From positions 1 to 20,106 of the forward strand of contig CAJTVD010000070.1 of the NCBI GenBank assembly GCA_910579495.1: DNA of 20,106 nucleotides. The letters run 5' to 3'. Positions 7,718 through 14,871 of the stretch are shown piece by piece. The DNA is from an uncultured Lachnospiraceae bacterium. GTDB taxonomy: Bacteria; Bacillota; Clostridia; Lachnospirales; Lachnospiraceae. Under the pieces are notes generated by a model that was not told where the DNA came from, did no database searches, and was given only the letters and a program-made list of their open reading frames with translations. Positions within the stretch are counted from its first letter, which is position 1; each line of letters opens with the position of its first letter. The translations under genes and the position numbers were made by a program.

Positions 7718-8892
7718 CTGTAGAAACAAATTTCAAAACAGGCACCGCTTTCATGCAGGTTAAATGCACGGATAATCCCGTCCTGCATTTCAATAATCGC
7801 TTTCGACAGGGAAAGGCCAATTCCAATTCCACCCACGCCGCCATTCTCCCCACGATAAAAACGTTCAAACAAATGCGGTAAATCTTCTTTTGCAAATCCA
7901 TTACCCTCGTCCCATATCCGTATCTGCACGTATAATGGGTTCTTTTCATAAGAACAATGGACAGTTGCCCCCGCCACGGAATGTTCCATACAGTTTTTCA
8001 TCAAATTTATAATCGCTTCCATTGTCCAATCTAAATCTGCAATAATCTCAATTTCACCCGCTTCCGGAATATCAACAGATATGCCCTTGTGCATCAACAG
8101 CTCCTGTAAGTTATCGGAAGCCAATGTAAGCAATGTGAAAACATCAACAGAACTTTGCTTCATGGAAAGTGTCCCTGCATCAATGCGTGACAGCAGTAGC
8201 AATGCTTCTTCAAGATGTGTAAGCCTGTCCAATTGCCTCCTGATCTGTCCCAGATAACTGATAGAAGGGTCCTCCTCCATCATCTGGGCAGAAAGGGAAA
8301 TAGCGGTAATTGGGGTTTTAAGCTGATGGGCAATATTAGAGAGGTTATCGGCAAAATTGTTTTTCTCCTCCAAAGCGGCATCCCTTGTCTGGTAAAGGGC
8401 TGTAATGGTTTTGTATATCTCATCCTGCAATCCGGAAAACTCATCCTCTGATGTATCTAAAAGCAATCCCTGGCTTCCCGTATTCACTTTTTCCAAATAA
8501 CCGGCCAACGTTTTTATCCGTGCTGTCCTGTTTTTATTCCACTGCCAGAGGGAAAAAAGGAATAGGGAACCTCCTGCAAAAACCCCAAAACTGGCACCCC
8601 AAAATACCTTCCCATTTATCCCAAAAAAATCCGACTGTTGGTAACCAAAAGACAGCAGGATATTTTCACCTGCAGATGCCGCGGGAGATGTGCTGTCCGA
8701 TTTCAAAACTTCTAAAATGGCCTGTTTGCAGTCCGGGCGCTTTTCAAGGATCCCCCCACAGAAATCTCCTAATAGTTGAAATTGAAGGCAGCCATAATAA
8801 TATGCCACCAAAAAAGTTATCAGGGAAGCTACGGTAAAGCTAACCGATAATACTGCAATAAATGCCAACTTGAAATTAGTCCCTTTCCTCAT
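7711..8892 (-). CDS. Sensor histidine kinase of the two-component pair
   Basis: 393 residues with GGAGGAGG just upstream of the start; the start overlaps the regulator's stop (ATGA), indicating translational coupling. A membrane span at about residues 9-32 and another at about 96-117 enclose a 60-residue external sensor segment containing Cys35, Cys45 and Cys55. A HAMP-like linker and coiled coil lead to the phosphoacceptor His189 in NIAHQLKTP. The ATP-binding domain shows the N-box LMKNCMEHS, the WDEGNGF box and GGIGIGLSLSK. Because it has an external loop, it is not the short intramembrane-sensing BceS type. It probably autophosphorylates on an envelope or peptide signal and phosphorylates the partner regulator to control the ABC genes behind it. 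Confidence 0.95.
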   Translation of the reverse strand: MRKGTNFKLAFIAVLSVSFTVASLITFLVAYYYGCLQFQLLGDFCGGILEKRPDCKQAILEVLKSDSTSPAASAGENILLSFGYQQSDFFGINGKVFWGASFGVFAGGSLFLFSLWQWNKNRTARIKTLAGYLEKVNTGSQGLLLDTSEDEFSGLQDEIYKTITALYQTRDAALEEKNNFADNLSNIAHQLKTPITAISLSAQMMEEDPSISYLGQIRRQLDRLTHLEEALLLLSRIDAGTLSMKQSSVDVFTLLTLASDNLQELLMHKGISVDIPEAGEIEIIADLDWTMEAIINLMKNCMEHSVAGATVHCSYEKNPLYVQIRIWDEGNGFAKEDLPHLFERFYRGENGGVGGIGIGLSLSKAIIEMQDGIIRAFNLHESGACFEICFYSH

Positions 8893-9560
8893 GGTTCCTC
8901 CTCCATACGGTAGCCAAAACTTCTAATGGTTTTTAGGCATAATGGCTGATGAAGTTTTTCCCGCAGACGTTTCATCGTCACTGTCAGGGTGTTGTCATTT
9001 ACATAATTTCCATTGCTGTCCCAAATGTGCCCTAGCAGCCGTTCCCTTGTAACTGTTTTCCCTTTATTTTCCATTAACAGCAATAATAATTGATACTCTG
9101 CCTGGCTGACGCTTATTTCTTCCCCCTGGCAGGAAACCGTCATCCTGTTTTTGTCAATGGAAATAGGGCCGCAGGTGAGATACTGCCCTGATACATTCCC
9201 CGCCCTGCGGAGCAAAGCTTTCATCCGGGAATGTAATACATCTAATTCAAAAGGCTTCACAATATAGTCATCTGCCCCATCGCCAAAACCAGAAACAATG
9301 TCACTTGTATCATTTCGGGCAGTTATAAAAATAACCGGAAGCCCGTTCCATTTCGCCCTCACCCATCGGCAAAGGGCATCCCCCTTTCCATCAGGCATAT
9401 TCCAATCAACCAGGACAATATCTGGTATGTGCCCCTCTAATGCACTTTTTGCTTCTTTTATCATCGGAAATACAAAAACCGCATAACCTTTTTGGCCCAA
9501 ATACTCCTTTACAATCTCCGCTATATTTTTATCATCCTCTATATAGTAGACTTCTATCAC
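8889..9560 (-). CDS. Response regulator, OmpR/PhoB family
   Basis: 223 residues if started at the GTG at 9560, which lies ten bases after AAGGAG. A longer in-frame ATG at 9620 would add 20 residues that precede the normal receiver start and lacks a site. The receiver domain has the acidic pair Asp9/Asp10 in IEDD, phospho-acceptor Asp52 in VDWNMPDG, Thr80 and Lys102 in VKPF. The C-terminal winged helix (about 130-223) contains the recognition region LTVTMKRLREKL. It is the first gene of a four-gene operon and partners the kinase encoded next. It likely binds direct repeats near promoters of its own operon. Confidence 0.95.
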   Translation of the reverse strand: MIEVYYIEDDKNIAEIVKEYLGQKGYAVFVFPMIKEAKSALEGHIPDIVLVDWNMPDGKGDALCRWVRAKWNGLPVIFITARNDTSDIVSGFGDGADDYIVKPFELDVLHSRMKALLRRAGNVSGQYLTCGPISIDKNRMTVSCQGEEISVSQAEYQLLLLLMENKGKTVTRERLLGHIWDSNGNYVNDNTLTVTMKRLREKLHQPLCLKTIRSFGYRMEEEP

Positions 9561-9660
9561 CCTTATATATCTCCTTTCCAGAATGTTATCCCCATATCCC
9601 TTGGCTTCCCTGCATCCCATGCACAGCTTAAATGAATCCCCCTATCAGTAATAATTGTTT

Positions 9661-9689
9661 ATTATAGCCCCTGGGCCAGGCTAAAACAA
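9661..9689 (-). promoter_or_regulatory. Promoter of the response regulator operon
   Basis: On the minus strand: TTGTTT (9684-9689), a 17-base spacer, and a perfect TATAAT (9661-9666). Transcription would start near 9654, leaving a leader of about 95 bases before the GTG start. Confidence 0.6.
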
Positions 9690-9703
9690 GTTTAAAGCCC
9701 TGG
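9676..9703. promoter_or_regulatory. Inverted repeat overlapping the -35 (possible operator)
   Basis: CCAGGCT (9676-9682) pairs with AGCCCTGG (9696-9703) with a one-base bulge, flanking the -35 hexamer of the regulator promoter. The position suits an operator; no protein can be assigned. Confidence 0.3.
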
Positions 9704-9893
9704 GAATAACTCTCTGCAAAAACCCAAAAACATTTTTATTGCTTTTTCTGTGCAGTAATGTTACAGTAACTTTATATCTATAGAATATCATACGTCTTTG
9801 TATATTATCTAACTCCTGGCCTGGCCGGGAATGCATGGGACAAGTCGCGCCCCAACACCACCAAATGGAAAACGTAACAGAAAAGGAGCCGCC

Positions 9894-11015
9894 ATGGCAA
9901 ACGAAAACAAAACAATCATCCCAAACCCCTTCCTCCGGGACAGCAGCAGTAAGCTGATCTTTGGGGATAACATCCTGTGCTCCCAATTCCTGCGGGACTA
10001 TGCGGACATGGATATCCTGCGGAACGTCCAGCCAGAAGATATTGAGGACGTGTCTGAGCGTTATGTGCCGCTATACAGCACGGAAAGGGAAAGCGATACT
10101 GTAAAAAAAGTGAATATCGGCAGGTACCTGCCCCTGAAAGGGGACGGAAATCCACTGGAATCATCACTTTATATAGTATCACTTATTGAACACAAAACCA
10201 AAGTGGAGTATAATGTGAGTATGCAGATTCTCCGGTACATGATCCATATATGGGAAGACTACGAAAAGGAAATGGAAAAAAGGTATCCCCATATTAGCGC
10301 AAGGAAGGATTTCCGCTACCCTCCTGTTTTTCCTATTGTGTACTATGAGGGGGCAGGCAGGTGGGCAGCCCCCTGCGACCTGGCGGACCGGATACTCTGT
10401 AAGGAACTGTTAAATGGTTACCTGCCGCATTTTAAATACCAGGTGGTCAGGCTGCAGGACTACAGCAACGAGGAACTTTTAAGCCGGGGGGATGAAATAT
10501 CCCTTGCCATGATGATAAACAAGATCAAAAGCCCGGCAGATATGGATGCCTTTGTCAGCCTGCCAGGCCATCGGCTGGACAAGATCCTAAAAGACACCCC
10601 GGAGTATCTCCTGAATATCATGTCCAAGCTGATGCGGGCCTTATTATACAACATGAACCTGGAAGAAGATAAAGTGGAAAACGCGGCGGCGAAAATTAAG
10701 GAGAGGAAAATGGGAAGGTTATTTGAAGGCGTAACATTTGACTTCCAGGCAGCCAAAAAAGAGTTTGAAGAATATAAGGCGAAAGGCGAGACTGAAATAG
10801 CAGCAAACAGGGCAATCGCCGAGGCCTTCAGGGCGGAAGCCGAGGCCTTTAGGGCTGAAGCCGAAACCTCCAGGGCGGAAGCGGAGGCCTTTAGGGCTGA
10901 AGCCGAAATCTCCAGGGCGGAAGCGGAGGCCTTTAAGGCAGAAGCCGAAACCTCCAGGGCGGAAGCGGAAGCGGAGGCCATGAAAGCCGATGCTGTTGCA
11001 ATAAAACAGGAATAG
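9894..11015 (+). CDS. Rpn-family recombination-promoting nuclease / YhgA-like putative transposase
   Basis: 373 residues from the ATG at 9894 (GGAG five bases upstream); the open frame begins 21 codons earlier without a ribosome site. The N-terminal start NPFLRD and the central stretch YIVSLIEHKTKVEYNVSMQILRYM match the PD-(D/E)XK nuclease fold of the PF04754 group; Glu and Lys of IEHK fit the E-x-K catalytic pair. A second conserved part, VFPIVYYEG, follows. The last 55 or so residues are Ala/Glu-rich heptads (units like RAEAEAF and RAEAETS), predicted as a coiled coil, encoded by a 21-bp tandem repeat. E. coli Rpn proteins are DNA endonucleases that promote RecA-independent recombination and some act in phage defence; that role is inferred here. 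It stands alone between two operons. Confidence 0.85.
   Translation: MANENKTIIPNPFLRDSSSKLIFGDNILCSQFLRDYADMDILRNVQPEDIEDVSERYVPLYSTERESDTVKKVNIGRYLPLKGDGNPLESSLYIVSLIEHKTKVEYNVSMQILRYMIHIWEDYEKEMEKRYPHISARKDFRYPPVFPIVYYEGAGRWAAPCDLADRILCKELLNGYLPHFKYQVVRLQDYSNEELLSRGDEISLAMMINKIKSPADMDAFVSLPGHRLDKILKDTPEYLLNIMSKLMRALLYNMNLEEDKVENAAAKIKERKMGRLFEGVTFDFQAAKKEFEEYKAKGETEIAANRAIAEAFRAEAEAFRAEAETSRAEAEAFRAEAEISRAEAEAFKAEAETSRAEAEAEAMKADAVAIKQE
10821..10979 (+). repeat. 21-bp tandem repeat encoding heptad coiled coil
   Basis: Seven or more copies of a 21-bp unit beginning near GCGGAAGCGGAGGCC or GCTGAAGCCGAAACC, arranged as a 42-bp higher-order pair (…GAGGCCTTT… alternating with …GAAACCTCC…). Each unit is one heptad, so copy-number change by slippage would alter tail length without breaking the frame. 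Confidence 0.9.
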
Positions 11016-11073
11016 ATGCAAAAGAAGCTGAAGAAAATACAATTGCTGCTAAATAGCACATTTTCTGTTAGCA

Positions 11074-11102
11074 AAGGGCTTTGCATTTACTGCAAAGCCC
11101 TT
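11074..11102. terminator. Perfect 12-bp hairpin after the rpn-like gene
   Basis: AAGGGCTTTGCA (11074-11085), a five-base loop, then TGCAAAGCCCTT (11091-11102). It sits between convergent genes. It is followed by AAAAAG on the plus strand, so there is no U-run; it may block RNase or assist termination. Confidence 0.6.
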
Positions 11103-11113
11103 AAAAAGTTTCC

Positions 11114-11154
11114 CTGCCCGCATCAGGGTGCCGTCTCCGGGCAGCTTCTTTTAT
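11114..11154 (+). terminator. Second hairpin with T-rich tail
   Basis: CTGCCCG (11114-11120) pairs with CGGGCAG (11138-11144) and is followed by CTTCTTTTAT, a plausible plus-strand terminator for the rpn-like gene. On the minus strand the same stem is followed by GGAAACTTTTT, so it may also serve the kinase gene ending at 11156. Confidence 0.5.
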
Positions 11155-11155
11155 G

Positions 11156-12253
11156 CTATCTCTGCACCCTTGCCCCTGCACCGCCCATAATGGCTTCCAC
11201 TTCTTTTTTGCTGGCCATGGTGGTGTCCCCCGGTGTGGTCATTGCCAGTGCGCCGTGGGCCGCCCCATAGTTTACTGCAATGCCCGCGTCCCCTGTAGCC
11301 ATCAGCCCGTAAATCAGCCCGGATGCGAAGGAATCTCCCCCGCCTACACGGTCCATGATTTCCAGCCCTTTATAATCCTTTGCCTTGTAAATTTCCCCCT
11401 CTGCCCAGCAGATAGCGCTCCAGTCATTGACGGTGGCTGTCTTTACTTCCCGGAGGGTGGTTGCCACAGCCTTGAAGTTGGGGTAGGTTCTTGCCGCCTC
11501 ATTGATCATCTTTTTATAGCCCTCCAGGTTCAGTTCCTTCAGGTCCGCATCGTTGCCTTCCACTTCAAATCCCAGGCAGGCGGTGAAGTCTTCCTCGTTC
11601 CCGATCATCACATCCACATATCCTGCAATTTCCCTGTTTACCTCCTGGGCCTTTGCCTGTCCGCCGATGGCGTTCCACATGGATGGGCGGTAATTCAGGT
11701 CATAGGAAACAATGGTCCCGTATTTTTTCGCTGTTTTGATGGCTTCAATTACAGTCTTGCAGGACTGCTCGGAAAGAGCCGCATAAATGCCCCCAGTGTG
11801 GAGCCAGCGCACTCCCAGCTTGCCGAAAATATATTCAAAGTCAAAGTCTTCCGGGGTTGCCTTGGAAATAGCGGTGTTGGCCCGGTCGGAACAGCCCACT
11901 GCCCCCCGGATGCCAAAGCCCCGTTCTGTAAAATTGATGCCGTTCCGGCAGGTACGCCCTATGCCGTCAGTCTTCATCCATTTGATCAGGGAGGTGTCCA
12001 CCCCGCCCTGCATAATAAAATCTTCCATCAGCATTCCCACTTCATTATCGGCGAAAGCCGTAATGACAGCGGTGTTTAAACGGAAACATTTACGCAGCCC
12101 CCGGATTACGTTGTATTCTCCGCCTCCTTCCCAGGCCCGGAAACTTCTGGCAGTGCGGATCCTCCCTTCCCCGGGGTCTAAGCGCAGCATCACTTCCCCA
12201 AGGGATACCGCATCATATTTGCATTCATCTGCAGGTTTTAATTTGAAATCCAT
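11156..12253 (-). CDS. kdgK: 2-keto-3-deoxygluconate kinase (PfkB family)
   Basis: 365 residues, start ATG with AGGGGAGG nine bases upstream. It is a PfkB/ribokinase-type sugar kinase: N-terminal SLGEVMLRLDPGEG, glycine pair in WEGGGEYNV for sugar binding, and the C-terminal signature DRVGGGDSFASG with catalytic base Asp307 and the anion-hole glycines 304-306. It would phosphorylate 2-keto-3-deoxygluconate to KDPG in the cytoplasm using ATP. Gene context decides the substrate: the KDPG aldolase gene lies 21 bases upstream in the same operon, with a dehydratase and a gluconate-type permease ahead. It is the last gene of the operon. PfkB kinases are hard to assign by sequence alone, so a related deoxy-keto sugar acid is possible. 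Confidence 0.88.
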   Translation of the reverse strand: MDFKLKPADECKYDAVSLGEVMLRLDPGEGRIRTARSFRAWEGGGEYNVIRGLRKCFRLNTAVITAFADNEVGMLMEDFIMQGGVDTSLIKWMKTDGIGRTCRNGINFTERGFGIRGAVGCSDRANTAISKATPEDFDFEYIFGKLGVRWLHTGGIYAALSEQSCKTVIEAIKTAKKYGTIVSYDLNYRPSMWNAIGGQAKAQEVNREIAGYVDVMIGNEEDFTACLGFEVEGNDADLKELNLEGYKKMINEAARTYPNFKAVATTLREVKTATVNDWSAICWAEGEIYKAKDYKGLEIMDRVGGGDSFASGLIYGLMATGDAGIAVNYGAAHGALAMTTPGDTTMASKKEVEAIMGGAGARVQR

Positions 12254-12274
12254 GGTTATTTTCCTCCCCTTTTC

Positions 12275-12916
12275 CTATTTCCGAATCTCAGCCGCCAGTT
12301 TCACCGCTTCCGCTGTGAGGCGTTCTATTTCGCCAAACTTTCCCTCTGCAACCAGGTCGCCCTTTACCATCCAGCTCCCCCCACAGGCAGCTACCGCTTT
12401 GCAGCCAAAGTAATCTTTCAGGTTAGCGGCACTGACACCCCCTGTGGGCATGAATTTCAGCCCCACATAAGGCGCAGACAGTGCTTTGATGGTAGCCGCG
12501 CCCCCGAACTGCTCCGCCGGGAAAAATTTCACCACCCGGAGCCCTCTCTTTACTGCCTGGGCAATCTCTGAGGGCGTGATGCAGCCGGGAAAGACGGGTA
12601 TCTTCTTTTCCAGGCAATAGTCAACGATTTCAGGGTCAAACCCGGGGCTGACAATGAACTTCGCCCCTGCTAAAACCGCCTCATCCACCTGCTTTGTTGT
12701 CAGTACCGTTCCCGCTCCCACCAGCATTTCGGGACATTCCTCCGCCATAATACGGATGCTCTCCTTTGCCGCCGCCGTGCGGAAGGTAACTTCCGCACAG
12801 GGCAGGCCTCCCTTACACAATGCCCGGGCAAGGGGCTCCGCATCCTTCGCGTCCTGTAATACCACCACCGGGACAATTCCCAGTTCCTCAATCTTCTTCT
12901 CTATTTCCAGCGCCAT
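12275..12916 (-). CDS. eda: KDPG (2-keto-3-deoxy-6-phosphogluconate) aldolase
   Basis: 213 residues from the ATG at 12916, preceded by AGGAGG nine bases away. The open frame continues upstream without a site. It is a class I aldolase of the KDPG/KHG family: Glu42 in AEVTFRT, the GAGTVLT phosphate-site loop, Schiff-base Lys130 in VVKFFPAE, the PGCITPSE loop and the C-terminal MPTGGV phosphate-binding motif. It cleaves KDPG to pyruvate and glyceraldehyde-3-phosphate, the final step of the Entner-Doudoroff route. Length and catalytic residues are normal. The kinase that makes its substrate is encoded 21 bases downstream. Confidence 0.95.
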   Translation of the reverse strand: MALEIEKKIEELGIVPVVVLQDAKDAEPLARALCKGGLPCAEVTFRTAAAKESIRIMAEECPEMLVGAGTVLTTKQVDEAVLAGAKFIVSPGFDPEIVDYCLEKKIPVFPGCITPSEIAQAVKRGLRVVKFFPAEQFGGAATIKALSAPYVGLKFMPTGGVSAANLKDYFGCKAVAACGGSWMVKGDLVAEGKFGEIERLTAEAVKLAAEIRK

Positions 12917-12970
12917 CTTTCTTATCCTCCTGTTGCGTCCCCGGCTTTGGCACCCCTGGCAGGGAATTTC

Positions 12971-12990
12971 CGCCTGCATAATAGCAGGCG
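12971..12990. repeat. Intercistronic hairpin between dehydratase and aldolase genes
   Basis: CGCCTGC, six-base loop, GCAGGCG inside the only sizeable gap (143 bases) of the operon, flanked by partly repeated sequence (GCTTTGGC followed by CC or TCC motifs on both sides). It may be an mRNA processing or stability element or a weak attenuator; there is no T-run. Confidence 0.45.
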
Positions 12991-13059
12991 CCCCCTCCAG
13001 GTGCTTTGGCTCCAGGGATCCCTGAATTTGCTGTTACCACACCGGATTTGCCGTAAAGC

Positions 13060-14814
13060 TTAATCCTTATCATATGCCAGGTATGCACCCTTCATAGGGC
13101 TTGTGGCATGTTCGCTGAACAGGCGCAGTACGCCTTTTTTGTATTTGGGCTCCCTGGGTTTCCAGTTTTTCTTCCTCTCTTCCAGGATCCGCTCAATCTC
13201 CTCCGGCGTCTTTTTCTCCCCATGGATGCCTATAATATCCAGCTTCCTGGCCATCACGTCAATCTCAATCAGATCCCCTTCCTCCACTAATGCGATAGGG
13301 CCTCCGTCAACTGCCTCCGGGCTGCAATGTCCGATCACTGGGCCTGTGGATGCCCCGGAAAACCGCCCGTCCGTGATCAGGGCAATACTTTTCCCCAGTT
13401 CTTTGTCGCTGCTGATTGCCTCCGATGTGTAGAACATCTCCGGCATGCCGCTTCCCCTGGGCCCTTCATAGCGGATGAAAACCGCATCCCCTTTCTGGAC
13501 CTTATGGTTAAGGACAGCGTCCAGGCATTCTTCTTCACTGTCAAAGGGCCTTGCACGCAGCACAGCCTGGAACATTTCTTTCGGGCACGCGGTATGCTTG
13601 ATCACCGCCCCCTCCGGCGCAAGGTTCCCCCGCAGTATGGCAATGCTGCCGTCCGTGCCGATAGCCTTGCCATACGGGCGGATGATGTCCTCCCTGGTTA
13701 GCTGTACATTATACCGCTTATTAAAATCCGCCAGCCATTTATTGCATCTTTCATAAAAGCCGTTGTCCCTTAATTCTTCCAGGTTTTCTCCCAGTGTTTT
13801 TCCTGTGACAGTCATTACACCCAGGTGGAGATGCTCTTTAATCTCCTCCATAATGGCCGGGACGCCGCCTGCATAATAGAAGCATTCCGCAGGCCATCTC
13901 CCTGCGGGGCGCACATCCAGAAGATAGCGGGCGTTCCGGTGGAGCCGGTCAAAGGTATCCCCTGTGATCTCAATGCCAAATTCGTGGGCAATGGCAGGGA
14001 TATGCAAAAGGCAGTTGGTGCTGCCTGAAACCGCTGCATGAACTAAAATAGCATTTTCAAAGCTGTCCATAGTGATCATCTCAGAAGGGCACATCCCCGG
14101 CATTTGTGCCAGTTTTACCGCCTGTTCCCCTGCCTGCCTTGCATAGGTAAGGAGGTCAGGGCTGGTGGCAGGCATCAAGGCGCTTCCGGGAAGGGCTAAC
14201 CCCAAAGCTTCCGCCATGATCTGCATGGTGGAGGCGGTTCCGATAAAGGAACATGCGCCGCAGCTTGGGCAGGCGTTGCATTTGGCCCATTCCAGCTTTT
14301 TCCCATCAATCTCGCCCCTTTGGTACTTGGCGCTGTACATCCCAAGCTGTTCTAATGTAAGCATCTCCGGCCCGGCGTTCATGGTGCCCCCCGGGACCAC
14401 CACTGCAGGCACATTGGCCCTTGCCAGCCCCATAAGGTTGGCAGGCATCCCCTTATCACAGCTTGCCAGATAAACAGCCCCGTCAAAGGGAGTCGCCCCG
14501 GCATGGATTTCAATCATATTGGCAATCATTTCCCGGCTTGCAAGGCTATAATTAATCCCGTCCGTTCCCTGGCTTTCCCCGTCGCAGATATCGGTGCAGA
14601 AATACCTGGCGCCACGTCCCCCTGCCTGGCTGATTCCTTTTTGCACCTCTTTTACAAGAATATCCAAATGCCCGCTTCCCGGATGGCTGTCCCCGAAAGT
14701 GCTCTCAATCATAATCTGGGGCTTTTCCAGATCCTCCACTGTCCATCCTGTGCCAATGCGCAGGGGATCCAACTCCGGCGCAAGCTTACGCATCTGCTGA
14801 CTTTTTAATTCCAT
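13060..14814 (-). CDS. IlvD/Edd-family dehydratase, probably D-gluconate (aldonate) dehydratase
   Basis: 584 residues with GGAGGG six bases upstream of the ATG. Iron-sulfur cluster ligands typical of the family are visible: Cys77 in ICDGES, Cys119 in SCDKGMPAN and Cys185/Cys188 in CPSCGACSFIGTASTM, plus the C-terminal TDGRFSGAS motif. IlvD-family members are either dihydroxy-acid dehydratase, 6-phosphogluconate dehydratase or sugar-acid dehydratases. The operon partners (gluconate-type permease, KDG kinase, KDPG aldolase) favour dehydration of unphosphorylated gluconate to 2-keto-3-deoxygluconate. Presence of a KDG kinase argues against 6-phosphogluconate as substrate, since that product would not need phosphorylating. 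Branched-chain amino-acid synthesis is unlikely without other ilv genes. The exact aldonate is uncertain. Confidence 0.85.
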   Translation of the reverse strand: MELKSQQMRKLAPELDPLRIGTGWTVEDLEKPQIMIESTFGDSHPGSGHLDILVKEVQKGISQAGGRGARYFCTDICDGESQGTDGINYSLASREMIANMIEIHAGATPFDGAVYLASCDKGMPANLMGLARANVPAVVVPGGTMNAGPEMLTLEQLGMYSAKYQRGEIDGKKLEWAKCNACPSCGACSFIGTASTMQIMAEALGLALPGSALMPATSPDLLTYARQAGEQAVKLAQMPGMCPSEMITMDSFENAILVHAAVSGSTNCLLHIPAIAHEFGIEITGDTFDRLHRNARYLLDVRPAGRWPAECFYYAGGVPAIMEEIKEHLHLGVMTVTGKTLGENLEELRDNGFYERCNKWLADFNKRYNVQLTREDIIRPYGKAIGTDGSIAILRGNLAPEGAVIKHTACPKEMFQAVLRARPFDSEEECLDAVLNHKVQKGDAVFIRYEGPRGSGMPEMFYTSEAISSDKELGKSIALITDGRFSGASTGPVIGHCSPEAVDGGPIALVEEGDLIEIDVMARKLDIIGIHGEKKTPEEIERILEERKKNWKPREPKYKKGVLRLFSEHATSPMKGAYLAYDKD

Positions 14815-14871
14815 TTTTAACCCTCCAGTCCTGTTATGTGGTCTTCTTATTTATTTGATACCTGCTAAATT

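Larger units (their letters stand above)
9561..9893. other. Divergent intergenic region between regulator operon and rpn-like gene
   Basis: About 330 bases without a gene. It holds the regulator promoter (9661-9689), an inverted repeat over its -35, a TTACT-N6-TTACT direct repeat (minus sense, 9754-9769), which also contains the palindrome GTTACTGTAAC, and a short AT-rich segment (9771-9810) likely to hold the promoter of the plus-strand gene, for which I could not choose a convincing -35/-10 pair. Confidence 0.5.

Noticed and set aside
10460..11086. Minus-strand frame of 208 codons with Ala/Ser repeats
   Set aside because: It is the antisense reading of the 21-bp repeat and of the Rpn-like gene; repeats keep several frames open by chance.
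11153..12079. Long plus-strand frame of 308 codons across the KDG kinase gene
   Set aside because: It is antisense to a gene with complete PfkB motifs and a good ribosome site, and its translation is rich in Cys, His and Pro without family features.
12888..13088. 66-codon minus-strand frame in the dehydratase-aldolase gap
   Set aside because: It overlaps both neighbours, lacks a ribosome site, and its Gly/Pro-rich sequence comes from the hairpin and repeated bases there.
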